From the NCBI GenBank assembly GCA_910576385.1, contig CAJTIR010000005.1, positions 1 to 64,000 on the forward strand: a DNA stretch of 64,000 nucleotides. The letters are read 5' to 3'. Below, in pieces: positions 43,800 to 52,961 of the stretch. The notes under the pieces were generated by a model. That model searched no databases. It saw only the letters and a list, made by a program, of their open reading frames with translations, and was not told the origin of the DNA. The DNA is from Lachnospiraceae bacterium (GTDB lineage Bacteria; Bacillota; Clostridia; Lachnospirales; Lachnospiraceae). Both the position numbers and the translations under genes were made by a program. Every line of letters starts with the position of its first letter. Positions within the stretch are counted from its first letter, which is position 1.

Positions 43800-44211
43800 A
43801 GAAGAGACCAGTGCATAGTATACTGCCAATGGTTCTCTCAAAACAGCCCTTGCTTATACAACAAACCAGAGAAAATATCTGGAGACATTTCCGGAAGACG
43901 GGCGCATTCCGATCTCAAACAATGACTGTGAGACCTGTATCCGTCCATTTGCAACCGGACGCAAGGCATGGCTGTTCGCGGACTCACCAGCAGGTGCAAG
44001 AGCCAGCGGCATCGTATATACAATGCCAGAAACAGCGAAACTGAATCATCTGGATGTATTTGGCTATCTATGTTATTTATTAGAAAGTCTGCCGGATCTC
44101 GATCACCGAAACCATCCTGAATTACCGGAAGCATATCTTCCCTGGTCTGAGACACTGCCAGAAAGCTGCCGACTCAGGGAACATAGAACAAATAAGAAGT
44201 GTATGTTTTGA
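43800..44211 (+). pseudogene. IS66 transposase TnpC, C-terminal fragment
   Basis: The open frame contains NGSLKTALAYTTNQRKYLET, GRIPISNNDCETCIRPFATG, RKAWLFADSPAGARASGIVY and ETAKLNHLDVFGYLCYLLES, the C-terminal end of IS66 transposases, including the last Glu of the DDE triad (in CETCIRPFA). The first two thirds are deleted. Confidence 0.85.
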
Positions 44212-44380
44212 TAGAGTATATCACAACATGCACTTCTATTCATTACGGTGTGTTTTGTATCGCTTACAACCCTTTTTAACTCTAGCTTTTTTGACAAAGG
44301 AATTTTTCACGTTTTGCAGGACACTTTACACCTAACCCGGATAAACCGGAAAAGTTTTTTGCATTTCCTTTAAAGTAAAA

Positions 44381-44420
44381 AGAGACAGTGTCCCGCCCAT
44401 TTCGGCCAGACACCGTCTCT
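44381..44420 (-). terminator. Terminator of the xylan-utilisation operon
   Basis: AGAGACAGTGTC (44381-44392) pairs with GACACCGTCTCT (44409-44420). On the minus strand it is followed by TTTTTACTTT. It is 12 bases beyond the xylanase stop codon. Confidence 0.85.
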
Positions 44421-44431
44421 TCTAATGACAA

Positions 44432-47400
44432 TTATTTAATTTTAACTTTCACTGATGCGCTCTTCTTACTTCCGTCTGTCGCCTTTGCAGTAATCTTAAC
44501 TGTCTTTCCCTTTCCGGCCTTCTTTGCTTTAACAACTCCCTTTGAATTAACAGTTGCATATTTTTTATTGGAGGTTGTCCATTCCAGCTTTTTATTTACC
44601 TTTTTTCCTGTTGTCTTCACAGTTGCTTTTACTGTTATTGTCTTCCCTGCTTTTACAGACTTCCCTGCTTTCAGGCTGATCTTCTTCACAGAATGCTTCA
44701 TGATCTTAATCCGGTAAACAGCTTTCTTACCACTTCCGTCTTTTGCCTGCGCCGTAATTTTAACTGTCTTTCCGGCATATGCTTTTGACCTTGTAACCGT
44801 AACCTTCCCCTTGGAATTTACCTTTGCATATTTTTTATTAGACGATTTCCACTTAAGGGCTTTATTTTTTGCATTATCAGGCGTTACCTTAGCCTTTAGC
44901 TGAACAGTCTTTCCAAGCGCCGCCTTCTTATATAAAGAAGATGTAGTGATTGTTACCTTTTGAACCTTAACGTCCTTTTCCACAAGAGCCTTCTCTGCAT
45001 CCTTAACCCTCTGAATCGCTGCCTGAAGCTCTGTATTGGTTACACCTGTTTTTGTCGCCAGATTCTTAGCCGCATCGACTGCTTCGCAATATGCTTTCCA
45101 GCTTTTTGCCGTATAATCAGCTTCTTTGTATTTAGATACCGATGCAATTGCCGTCTCCAGGTCTGCCTTTGTCTCCGGTGTTACCTTGTCTTTCGCTTTA
45201 TTAGCCTCCTGTGCTGCAGCTACTACACCGTCAAACGCACCCTTCTTTGACAAATCCTTGTTAAAGAGAAGCGGCAGTGTCGGGCTCTTCCAGGAATATT
45301 CATCAGAAATGCCCCAGAATGTAACCGATTCAATATTGACACCGTCCTCTTTCGCCGCGATCAGGTTTTTCATTAATTTATAGTAGTAATTCTTCTGTAT
45401 TTCTTCCCAGTTCTCTGCATCACTCTTTTCCACATCAAGCTCTGTAACCTGAATGCTAAATCCGGCTTCTGCATATTTTTTCACTGCGTCCATGTAAAGC
45501 TCAATTCCAGGCCAGGAAGCTCCGAGATGAGACTGCATACCGATACCGTCTATATTTCCTGCCTCTAGTACAGGCTTTAGTGCCTGAATGATTCCATTCT
45601 GCTTCTCCGGCTTGTACTCATTGTAATCATTGTAATACAGCTTTACATCTTTGCCCGCATACTTTCTTGCATATTCATATGCCTTTTCAATGTAATCATC
45701 TCCAATGGTTTCTTTCCATTTTGTGACTCTTAAATCTCCCGCATTATTATCATCGATTGCTTCATTTACTACATCCCATGTATTGATGACGCCTGGATAA
45801 TTCTTTTCTGTATATTCAAGCACCTGCCTGATATAACTCTCCATACGCTTCAGCATCAGCTCACGGTTGGCCAGACCCTTTGATTCATCGTAATTATTAT
45901 AGAAAACCCAGTTTGGTGTCTGGTTGTGCCAGATCAGTGTATGTCCCCTCATCTTCATTCCGTTTTCTTTACAGAACTTTAAGGAAGGCTCAATCGTATT
46001 AAACTTAACTGCCGGCGCCTCATTGTATTTTCCAAGGTCAGACTTGCTTGTCGCCTCATCGAAAAGATTTTCCGGCTTGCACTCATTCTCCAGTGTGATA
46101 CTGTTAAATTCCTTCTTCATCAAGCCTGAATGTGCAGAAGACTTTAATAAACTGTTCGGCGTCTCCACACCCATGATAAAATAGTCCTCATACAAGTCTT
46201 TCAGCGCCTCATAGGAAGATGTATCAACATATTTAATTTCCGAAGGACCTGCCGTGATCTTCACGTTATCCAGATCATAATCTGCCTGATTGTCTGTCTC
46301 AAAATATACATATGCCTGATCCACATAATCCGGCACTTCATACACACCACCGATGTGCACCCACTGATTCTGGGGACCTGGTGAAGCAGATACAGCAGTA
46401 TAGGATGGAATCGTGTCAATAATCAGCTCCATCTGTGTCTTCAGATTCGTGTTCCCCGGATTTGTTCCCCGCATCCATGCGTCAATGGTAATCTTCTTAC
46501 CCTTAAAGGCTGTCACGTCAAATTTCGCTGCTGCCCATGCATAGGGACGCTCGGATACTTTCAGATAACCGCTGCCATACTTTGCAGTACCGTCTTTAAC
46601 GATTTCAAGCTTCTCGCCAAAATCCCTTGATATGGCACATGTCTGATCTTCCTCAAATTTCTCAAATATCGTGTCCCCTGAATTAATACTTGAAGTATTC
46701 AGCGCCTCAGCAACGCTGTAAAATGCTTTCTTCGGCGTCAGATCATCATGGAATAACAACGGCCAATAATGTGAACCCTGGGGTGCCCAGTTATATTTCC
46801 AGGAATCACAGTCATTAATGCCCCAGAACGTCACATTCTCAATCCTTGCCCCGTTCTTCTTCGCCTGAAGAATCAGTGAGATATAATCATAATAAAAATC
46901 TGCCAACTCCTGCTCCCAGTCGCCATTCTGTTCCATAGATGTCTTTGTTACAACATCCAGTTCTGTCACATGAATGATTAATCCGGCATTCTTATAAAGC
47001 TCGATGGCGTCTGCAATTTCCTCCAGACTCGTACCCTCATATCCATTGAGGTGGGACTGCATACCGATACCGTCTATATTTCCTGCCTCTATAATTGGGT
47101 TGAGGTATCTCATGATTCCTTCCCGCTTCATCGGATCCATCACATTAAAGTCATTATAGAATAACTTCACGTCCTCTGCCGCATATTGTCTTGCGAAGCG
47201 GAATGCATCCGCAATATAGGTGTCACCAATTGTCTTATACCAGAGACTGGTGCTCCGAATCTCGCCGTCCGTGCCTGACCCTTCCTCGCTGTCAAAAAAG
47301 GCTTCATTTACAACATCCCACGCATAGACAATTCCCGGATAATTTTCCTGTACATATTCCAGAACAGTCTTAATATAATTTTCCATACGCTTCTGCATCA

Positions 47401-47875
47401 GCTCTTTTCCTGCAAACGGCTTAGAGGTATCATAATCCTCATGGAACAACCATTCCGGAGTCTGGTTATGCCACACCAGCGTATGCCCTCTCATTTTCAG
47501 TCCATTTGCTTTACAGAACTCCAACGCTGGCTTGAAGCTTCTCTCAAAGTCTACAGCCGGGCTTTCATTATAAATCTCAAGATTACTTCTGCTCGTATCT
47601 CCATCCAACAGCGACTCGGGCTTACACTCATTCTCACAAGTTAAACTGTTAAAATGATATCGTGCAAGTTCCGTCTTTTTCTGATCAGAGTACACCTTGT
47701 TAGATGCTGCAAATCCAACCGTCATTTCTTCCTTTGCAAACAGCTCCTTCAGTGAAGGGGTTGGCGTCTCCTCTGCGTGCGCGGGCAGTGCTGGTACCAA
47801 GGTCATCACTGTAACCAGTACGGCTGCTATACAGGTTCTGCACCGCGCAAAAAAAGATATAAAATTTTTCTTCAT
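44432..47875 (-). CDS. Secreted tandem-GH10 endo-xylanase with Ig-like repeats
   Basis: A 1,147-residue enzyme with a signal peptide (1-34, ending AHA), GH10 domain 1 (about 40-392), a carbohydrate-binding-like module (about 400-545), GH10 domain 2 (about 553-886), a helical FIVAR-type repeat (about 900-965) and two lysine-rich Ig-like repeats (to the end). Both GH10 domains keep the acid/base Glu (E191 and E705 in WDVVNEA) and the nucleophile Glu (E305 and E812 in VTELDV). It should cut the beta-1,4-xylan backbone outside the cell. Two active GH10 domains in one chain is unusual. No LPxTG motif is present; the basic repeats probably hold it on the surface. Confidence 0.93.
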   Translation of the reverse strand: MKKNFISFFARCRTCIAAVLVTVMTLVPALPAHAEETPTPSLKELFAKEEMTVGFAASNKVYSDQKKTELARYHFNSLTCENECKPESLLDGDTSRSNLEIYNESPAVDFERSFKPALEFCKANGLKMRGHTLVWHNQTPEWLFHEDYDTSKPFAGKELMQKRMENYIKTVLEYVQENYPGIVYAWDVVNEAFFDSEEGSGTDGEIRSTSLWYKTIGDTYIADAFRFARQYAAEDVKLFYNDFNVMDPMKREGIMRYLNPIIEAGNIDGIGMQSHLNGYEGTSLEEIADAIELYKNAGLIIHVTELDVVTKTSMEQNGDWEQELADFYYDYISLILQAKKNGARIENVTFWGINDCDSWKYNWAPQGSHYWPLLFHDDLTPKKAFYSVAEALNTSSINSGDTIFEKFEEDQTCAISRDFGEKLEIVKDGTAKYGSGYLKVSERPYAWAAAKFDVTAFKGKKITIDAWMRGTNPGNTNLKTQMELIIDTIPSYTAVSASPGPQNQWVHIGGVYEVPDYVDQAYVYFETDNQADYDLDNVKITAGPSEIKYVDTSSYEALKDLYEDYFIMGVETPNSLLKSSAHSGLMKKEFNSITLENECKPENLFDEATSKSDLGKYNEAPAVKFNTIEPSLKFCKENGMKMRGHTLIWHNQTPNWVFYNNYDESKGLANRELMLKRMESYIRQVLEYTEKNYPGVINTWDVVNEAIDDNNAGDLRVTKWKETIGDDYIEKAYEYARKYAGKDVKLYYNDYNEYKPEKQNGIIQALKPVLEAGNIDGIGMQSHLGASWPGIELYMDAVKKYAEAGFSIQVTELDVEKSDAENWEEIQKNYYYKLMKNLIAAKEDGVNIESVTFWGISDEYSWKSPTLPLLFNKDLSKKGAFDGVVAAAQEANKAKDKVTPETKADLETAIASVSKYKEADYTAKSWKAYCEAVDAAKNLATKTGVTNTELQAAIQRVKDAEKALVEKDVKVQKVTITTSSLYKKAALGKTVQLKAKVTPDNAKNKALKWKSSNKKYAKVNSKGKVTVTRSKAYAGKTVKITAQAKDGSGKKAVYRIKIMKHSVKKISLKAGKSVKAGKTITVKATVKTTGKKVNKKLEWTTSNKKYATVNSKGVVKAKKAGKGKTVKITAKATDGSKKSASVKVKIK

Positions 47876-48246
47876 CTCTTATCCTCCTTTTCTTTTTAAT
47901 AACTTCTCGGAATCTTCAGCCCTTATTTTATAGGGCTTCCTTCTTGTATGCCGCGTTCCTATCTGCTTGCTTTGAAGCTGAAAGCGACTTCCATTACTGG
48001 AACGTTGGGAGTTAAAACCTCATAACCCCTTTAGCCTGATTTTTATGATATACAACCAACAATTTCTTTGTAAATCCATAGAATACGGGCCATCCCTGTT
48101 CCCCCGCCAAATATGGCAGGACGGCACACATCCTTAACCATAGAATTTTTCAAGGCATAGTACCCGCTATGTCTAATGTTTATGTCCATTTTTCTCAAAT
48201 ATTTTGCTCTTGAAATGTTTGCACAGCCTGTATGGGCTGCCTGTGA
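47876..48246 (-). promoter_or_regulatory. Leader of the xylanase gene, related to two other leaders
   Basis: A 371-base region between the lipoprotein gene and the xylanase. Reading on the minus strand, it starts with a 69-base block at 48200-48132 that is nearly identical to 58738-58668. It includes hairpins (for example TTCCA-GTAA-TGGAA) and ends with the conserved GGGCTGAAGATTCCGAGAAG segment (47897-47938) just before the ribosome-binding site AAAGGAGG. It probably lets the xylanase be transcribed or translated independently of the upstream operon. Confidence 0.6.
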
Positions 48247-49278
48247 TCAGAAGCTGTTCTCCAGCACTTCCCGGAGATATTCAACCTCCTGGCTGCTTAC
48301 AAGGAAGAATTCATTTCCATTTACACTCACAGAATCATATGTTTCATCATATTTGTAAAAATGTACCTTCAGGTCATCCGCCCGGCCGCCTGACCGCTTA
48401 TATTCCACAGACAGTACCGCCTGCCTCTCAGCCCCCAAAGACTTCTCCTCTTTCATCTCCTGTGCGATCATAGGTTGCATGAGCGCCTGATAGACCTCAG
48501 AATATTTTTTCTGTTCCACCTTCTTTTTCCCAAGCATATAACTGCCATCTTGGTTTTTCATCGTGTACTCCCTGTCTCCTGCCTGAATGTGGACTTCGGA
48601 AACTGTGGAAATGTCTACTACATAGGGAATCTTCAAAATAAGGTCGTAGGGATTTTTTGCAAATATTTCATCAAGAATCCCCTGATCAAGAAGCAGGACG
48701 CATTCCTCGTACCCTTTCAGTGTACAAAAATACTGTCCCTTTCCGTTTTCTTTTCCAATCAGCAGAGTAAACGTCTTATTGGGCATCGGTTTTGTACCAT
48801 CCGAAGCCGTCCCTTGATCCCCCTGGTAATAATCCAGCGTGACAGTCCTCTCTGGCTTCAAAAGCCCCGTCACGCTGGTATCTGCAGTCTCTGTCTCTGC
48901 ATGAAAGTCCAAAGAGGCAATCCGGTTATAGTTCCGAAACATACTCTCCGTATCTACGACTGCACAGGAATTGTAAGGCACCTTTATATCCCAGAAAAGA
49001 TAACTCGCCCTGTCTTCCCGCGGCAGATAGTCAATCTCCCACAATATATCCCCCTTTTCCTCGATTCTCACATTCCGGACATCCTCTCCCTCAAACTCCG
49101 GGCATGCGACACGCTCCAGTGTCTCCCTGCTTTGCTCTATGACCTCGGATTCTTCCTGCTGTATTTCCTTCTGCCGGATCTTTGTACCGGCAGGATCCTC
49201 TTCTGCCGCCCCACATCCTGTGACGGCAGCCAGAAAGAGGATACACAGAAACATTATTTTTCTTTTCATTCTTCTCAT
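48247..49278 (-). CDS. Lipoprotein, DUF4340-like
   Basis: A 343-residue lipoprotein with a signal peptide and lipobox AAVTGC (Cys about 22). The body is beta-rich; the parts TVSEVHIQAGDREYTMKNQD and VNGNEFFLVSSQEVEYLREV fit the DUF4340 family. No enzyme motif is evident. The ATG overlaps the GH3 stop codon (ATGA), so it is produced together with the sugar hydrolase, and it may act on the surface in binding or presenting xylan fragments. This is inferred from position only. Confidence 0.6.
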   Translation of the reverse strand: MRRMKRKIMFLCILFLAAVTGCGAAEEDPAGTKIRQKEIQQEESEVIEQSRETLERVACPEFEGEDVRNVRIEEKGDILWEIDYLPREDRASYLFWDIKVPYNSCAVVDTESMFRNYNRIASLDFHAETETADTSVTGLLKPERTVTLDYYQGDQGTASDGTKPMPNKTFTLLIGKENGKGQYFCTLKGYEECVLLLDQGILDEIFAKNPYDLILKIPYVVDISTVSEVHIQAGDREYTMKNQDGSYMLGKKKVEQKKYSEVYQALMQPMIAQEMKEEKSLGAERQAVLSVEYKRSGGRADDLKVHFYKYDETYDSVSVNGNEFFLVSSQEVEYLREVLENSF

Positions 49279-51395
49279 ATTCTGTCACCAGACAGGTGAA
49301 TCGGAATTTCGATCGGAGACTTTTTCATTAGCTCAATGCTTCTTCGGTCCGGCTGGGAGGTTCCCACATAAAGCGAGAACTCGTTACTGTCAACATATCG
49401 TCTGCCCTCGTCGTCTACAATCGTCATAGCTTTTTTATCGATTTCCAGATTCATCACCCGTTTTTCTCCTGCCCTGACCATAATCCTCTGGAAAGCACAA
49501 AGGCTATGGTTCTTTACCGCATATCTGGATCCCCTGTCCTTAATATACACCTGCACCACTTCTTCTACATCTGTTGTTCCGGTATTTTCAATGGTATAGC
49601 TTACAGACAGGTTCTTTTGCTGACCGAAAGCCCCGGTCAGATGTGCCTCTGTCACCGCCGCATTCCCATAGGTCAGGCCGAATCCAAAGGGATATAAGGG
49701 TTCATTTTCTATATAACGGTATGTTCTGTTCTTCATAGAATAATCTGTAAATTCCGGAAGTCCCTCTGTATCATGGTAAAAGGTAACAGGGAGCTTTCCG
49801 CCCGGAGAGCATCTGCCGAACAAAATATCCGAAACCGCAGTTCCTCCTTCCGCACCCGGATACCATGCCTGAAGCACTGCATTTGTATGCTCGTCCGCAT
49901 ACCTTAAGTCTATGGCGCTCCCTGACATGAGAATTGTGATCACTGGTTTTCCGGTTTCAATCACGGCACTTAGAAGCCTCTGCTGGCAATGAGGAAGCCG
50001 CAGAGTCTCTTTATCCCCTGCTTGTCCCTCATTACTCTCATCCGGCTCTTCCCCTTCAATCGTCTCGTCAAGCCCCAGCACGACAATTGCCACGTCGCTT
50101 TGCCTTGCGGCAATGACTGCCTCTGGTATCCTGTCATCTTCCCATGCAAGGGGTTCCACCTTATTTTTATACAGATGACAGCCCTCGGAATAAAATACCC
50201 GGATTTCATCGCCTGCTTCTTTCTGGATCCCCTGCAAAATGGTCGTACATCTGGAAGACGTGCCATGATAATTTCCCATCAGCACCGTTCTGCTGTCCGC
50301 ATTGGGGCCTACTACCGCAATTTTGCGTATCTTCTTTTTATCCAGGGGAAGAATCCCGTCATTTTTCAGGAGAACTGTTGCCTTTCTTGCTGCATCAACG
50401 GCCAGCTGCCTGTGCTCCTTACACTCTGTCACTTCATAAGGAATCTGGTCATATTCGCTTCCGCCAAACAGGCCCAGGAGAAATCTCGTTGTATACAAGC
50501 GGATACAGGATTCTGTAATCTGCTCTTCTGTAATAAGCCCGGCATCAAGAGCAGCCGTCACATATGCATATGTACATCCGCAGTTCAGGTCACAGCCTGC
50601 GTCCAGGGCCATTTTAATTGATTCCATCGGATCCGCCGTCACCTCATGATTCAGATGAAAGTCCCGGATTGCCCAACAGTCGGATACAACATGCCCTTTA
50701 AACTGCCACTCGTCCCGAAGGATATCCTTAAGCAGTGTCCGGCTGCCGCAGCAGGGTTCTCCATTTACTCGGTTATAAGCTCCCATAACGGCCTCTACAT
50801 CTGCTTCCTTCACGAGTGCTTCAAAAGCCGGGAGATACGTCTCGTACAGATCCTTTAAGGAAACCTCTGCGTCGAATTCATGGCGAAGCGCCTCTGGCCC
50901 TGAATGTACTGCATAATGCTTCGCACATGCCGCAGCCTTCATCGTCTCCCCCTCGCCCTGGAGTCCCTTTACAAAAGCGACTCCCAGCCTTGATGTAAGA
51001 TATGGATCCTCGCCGTAAGTCTCATGCCCCCTGCCCCACCTCGGGTCGCGGAAAATATTAACATTGGGCGACCAGAAGGTAAGACCTTTGTAGATATCTC
51101 TGTCTCCTTCCCTGCAAAATGCATTGTATTTTGCTCTTCCCTCCTCGGCAATTACGTCCGCAATCCTCTGTACTTCTCCGGCATCAAACATTGCCGCAAG
51201 CGCAATCGCCTGCGGAAATACTGTCGCGGTTCCGGCTCTTGCAATTCCATGGAGCGCTTCATTCCACCAGTTATATGTCGGAATCCCCAGTCTCTCTATC
51301 CCAGGTGCGTCAAATTTAAGCTGACCGGCACGCTCCTCTATTGTCATCTCAAGCACAAGCTTTTCTGCTTCCTCTCTTGCTTTCTCTCTATTCAT
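49275..51395 (-). CDS. GH3 beta-xylosidase or beta-glucosidase
   Basis: A 706-residue cytoplasmic enzyme without a signal peptide. The GH3 N-terminal barrel (about 20-320) carries NWWNEALHGIARAG, GRGHETYGEDPYL, CAKHYAVHSGPE and GHVVSDCWAIRDF with the catalytic Asp. The C-terminal sandwich (about 345-560) and a fibronectin-III-like domain follow. The early motifs resemble the xylosidase branch of GH3, and the context (xylanase, sugar importer) supports trimming xylo-oligosaccharides from the non-reducing end. It starts 3 bp after the response regulator. Confidence 0.92.
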   Translation of the reverse strand: MNREKAREEAEKLVLEMTIEERAGQLKFDAPGIERLGIPTYNWWNEALHGIARAGTATVFPQAIALAAMFDAGEVQRIADVIAEEGRAKYNAFCREGDRDIYKGLTFWSPNVNIFRDPRWGRGHETYGEDPYLTSRLGVAFVKGLQGEGETMKAAACAKHYAVHSGPEALRHEFDAEVSLKDLYETYLPAFEALVKEADVEAVMGAYNRVNGEPCCGSRTLLKDILRDEWQFKGHVVSDCWAIRDFHLNHEVTADPMESIKMALDAGCDLNCGCTYAYVTAALDAGLITEEQITESCIRLYTTRFLLGLFGGSEYDQIPYEVTECKEHRQLAVDAARKATVLLKNDGILPLDKKKIRKIAVVGPNADSRTVLMGNYHGTSSRCTTILQGIQKEAGDEIRVFYSEGCHLYKNKVEPLAWEDDRIPEAVIAARQSDVAIVVLGLDETIEGEEPDESNEGQAGDKETLRLPHCQQRLLSAVIETGKPVITILMSGSAIDLRYADEHTNAVLQAWYPGAEGGTAVSDILFGRCSPGGKLPVTFYHDTEGLPEFTDYSMKNRTYRYIENEPLYPFGFGLTYGNAAVTEAHLTGAFGQQKNLSVSYTIENTGTTDVEEVVQVYIKDRGSRYAVKNHSLCAFQRIMVRAGEKRVMNLEIDKKAMTIVDDEGRRYVDSNEFSLYVGTSQPDRRSIELMKKSPIEIPIHLSGDRI

Positions 51396-51397
51396 CT

Positions 51398-52951
51398 CTA
51401 TCCCTTTCTTGTATTACGGTACCGGGTAGGCGACATCCCATAATATTTTTTAAAGGTAACTGAAAAATAATTGGAATCGTTATATCCGGTCATTCCCGCA
51501 ATTACACTTGTATCAAAATTGGTAGTATCCAGCAAAACCTTGGCCTTTTCCATCCGTTTCCGCATAATATATTCATTACATCCTTCACCTGTTACTTTCT
51601 TAAAAAGCCTTGAAAAGTAACTCAGGGATACATTCATCTCCACTGCCAGTGCAGAAACAGATATTTCCTCGGATATCTTTTCATCAATATAAATCTTCGC
51701 CCGTTCAATCAGTTCATGCTCTCCCTTTTTATGCTTCAGCGCCCTGGTCAGAAATTGACCGGTAATAACGCAGCAGTCCTCAACACTGTTCCCTCTGATC
51801 GAATCAGCGAGCATCTCCAGTGAACATTCCGGCTTTGAGCCGCCCTGCTTAAGACAGGTAAAATAAATCTGAGACGCCATATTAAAGCAACATTTCTGGA
51901 CATAGGTATCTGAAAGGTTATACGCCTTAACTGCTTTGCAAAACGCATCATACACCCTCATAACATACACATACTGCTGCACATGATCGTTCATTTCATC
52001 CAAAAACAGATTATATACATCTCGGAACAGGGTACTTTTATTTCTTAGAGACTGTGACAACAGAATATCCGGAAACTGCTTCTGTTCATTTTCGATCATA
52101 TATACTGCTTCCTGATAGGAAGTTTTCAGCTGTTCCATTCCCTGCGCTACACTTCCAATTGCTGTTCTGGGCATATACCCCAGTTCATCCCTTATCCGGT
52201 ACGCCAGATTACGTATAACATCTACGCCGTCTGAACTGCATCTATCTGAATACAGGGCAACTACAATCTGATTCCCATTCTCATCCCAAAAGGAAATACC
52301 CAGTTTTTTCACATCAACATATTCCATACACAGCTGTATCATCCTCTGTTCTGATGAAATCCTAATCCCCGCCTCTGAATTGGAATAGCAGGCAGGCACT
52401 AAAATGGCTACAGCCATATTTTCAAACAGGGAATAATGATATTCCTGCTCAATCAACTCAAGCGCCTCTGCCTTATAATGATGCAGCAAATTCTGCAGTA
52501 CTTTCTCCAGCTTCTGCTGATCCCGGATCCCTTCCACCCTTCGGTTTCTTAATTCCTCATCTGACCTCTGCCCCGATTCTTTCAGCTCCTGAACCTGTTT
52601 CCAGATGCACTCCTTTAATGCATCCTCCGCAATGGGCTTTAACAAGAAGTCATCTACCCGAAGCTTCAATGCCTGCTTTGCATATTCAAAGCTGTCATAT
52701 CCTGTCAGCACAATTACCTTCATATTATTACACAGTGTATTTGCCTCTTCCACCATATCCAATCCTGACATCTTTGTCATACTGATATCTGTAAGCAGAA
52801 TATCAGGGGATTCTCTCCGGATCAGCGCAAGCCCCTCTTTTGCCGAGGATGCAAGCTCCACATTGTCGATTTCGATCTCATTCCAGGGAATCACTGCCTT
52901 AATACCATTCCTTATCATTTCCTCATCATCTACAATTAGAATTTTGTACAT
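51398..52951 (-). CDS. AraC-type response regulator of the xylan locus
   Basis: A 517-residue YesN-type regulator. It has a receiver domain with ILIVDDEEMIRNGI and the phosphoacceptor D55 in LLTDISM, a long linker region (about 125-400) and a C-terminal AraC helix-turn-helix pair (about 415-515; ISVSALAVEMNVSLSYFSRLF, VIAGMTGYNDSNYFSVTFKK). A GTG at 52960 is in frame, but the site GAGGTGGGG is better spaced for the ATG at 52951. It is coupled to the kinase upstream. It is expected to activate the sugar-binding protein and xylanase promoters, perhaps via the repeated block at 48132 and 58668. Confidence 0.93.
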   Translation of the reverse strand: MYKILIVDDEEMIRNGIKAVIPWNEIEIDNVELASSAKEGLALIRRESPDILLTDISMTKMSGLDMVEEANTLCNNMKVIVLTGYDSFEYAKQALKLRVDDFLLKPIAEDALKECIWKQVQELKESGQRSDEELRNRRVEGIRDQQKLEKVLQNLLHHYKAEALELIEQEYHYSLFENMAVAILVPACYSNSEAGIRISSEQRMIQLCMEYVDVKKLGISFWDENGNQIVVALYSDRCSSDGVDVIRNLAYRIRDELGYMPRTAIGSVAQGMEQLKTSYQEAVYMIENEQKQFPDILLSQSLRNKSTLFRDVYNLFLDEMNDHVQQYVYVMRVYDAFCKAVKAYNLSDTYVQKCCFNMASQIYFTCLKQGGSKPECSLEMLADSIRGNSVEDCCVITGQFLTRALKHKKGEHELIERAKIYIDEKISEEISVSALAVEMNVSLSYFSRLFKKVTGEGCNEYIMRKRMEKAKVLLDTTNFDTSVIAGMTGYNDSNYFSVTFKKYYGMSPTRYRNTRKG

Positions 52952-52961
52952 CTTCCCCACC

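Larger units (their letters stand above)
43137..44267 (+). mobile_element. Internally deleted IS66-family element with intact termini
   Basis: The left end (43137-43166) begins GTAAGCGGCACAAAAC and the right end (44238-44267), read inward, begins GTAAGCGATACAAAAC. The two 30-bp inverted repeats differ at only a few positions and end in CCGTAATGAAT. At 1.13 kb it is about half the normal IS66 size. A complete tnpA, a truncated tnpB and the 3' end of tnpC remain. No clear 8-bp target duplication is seen at the flanks. It could still be moved by a full-length relative acting in trans. Confidence 0.85.
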
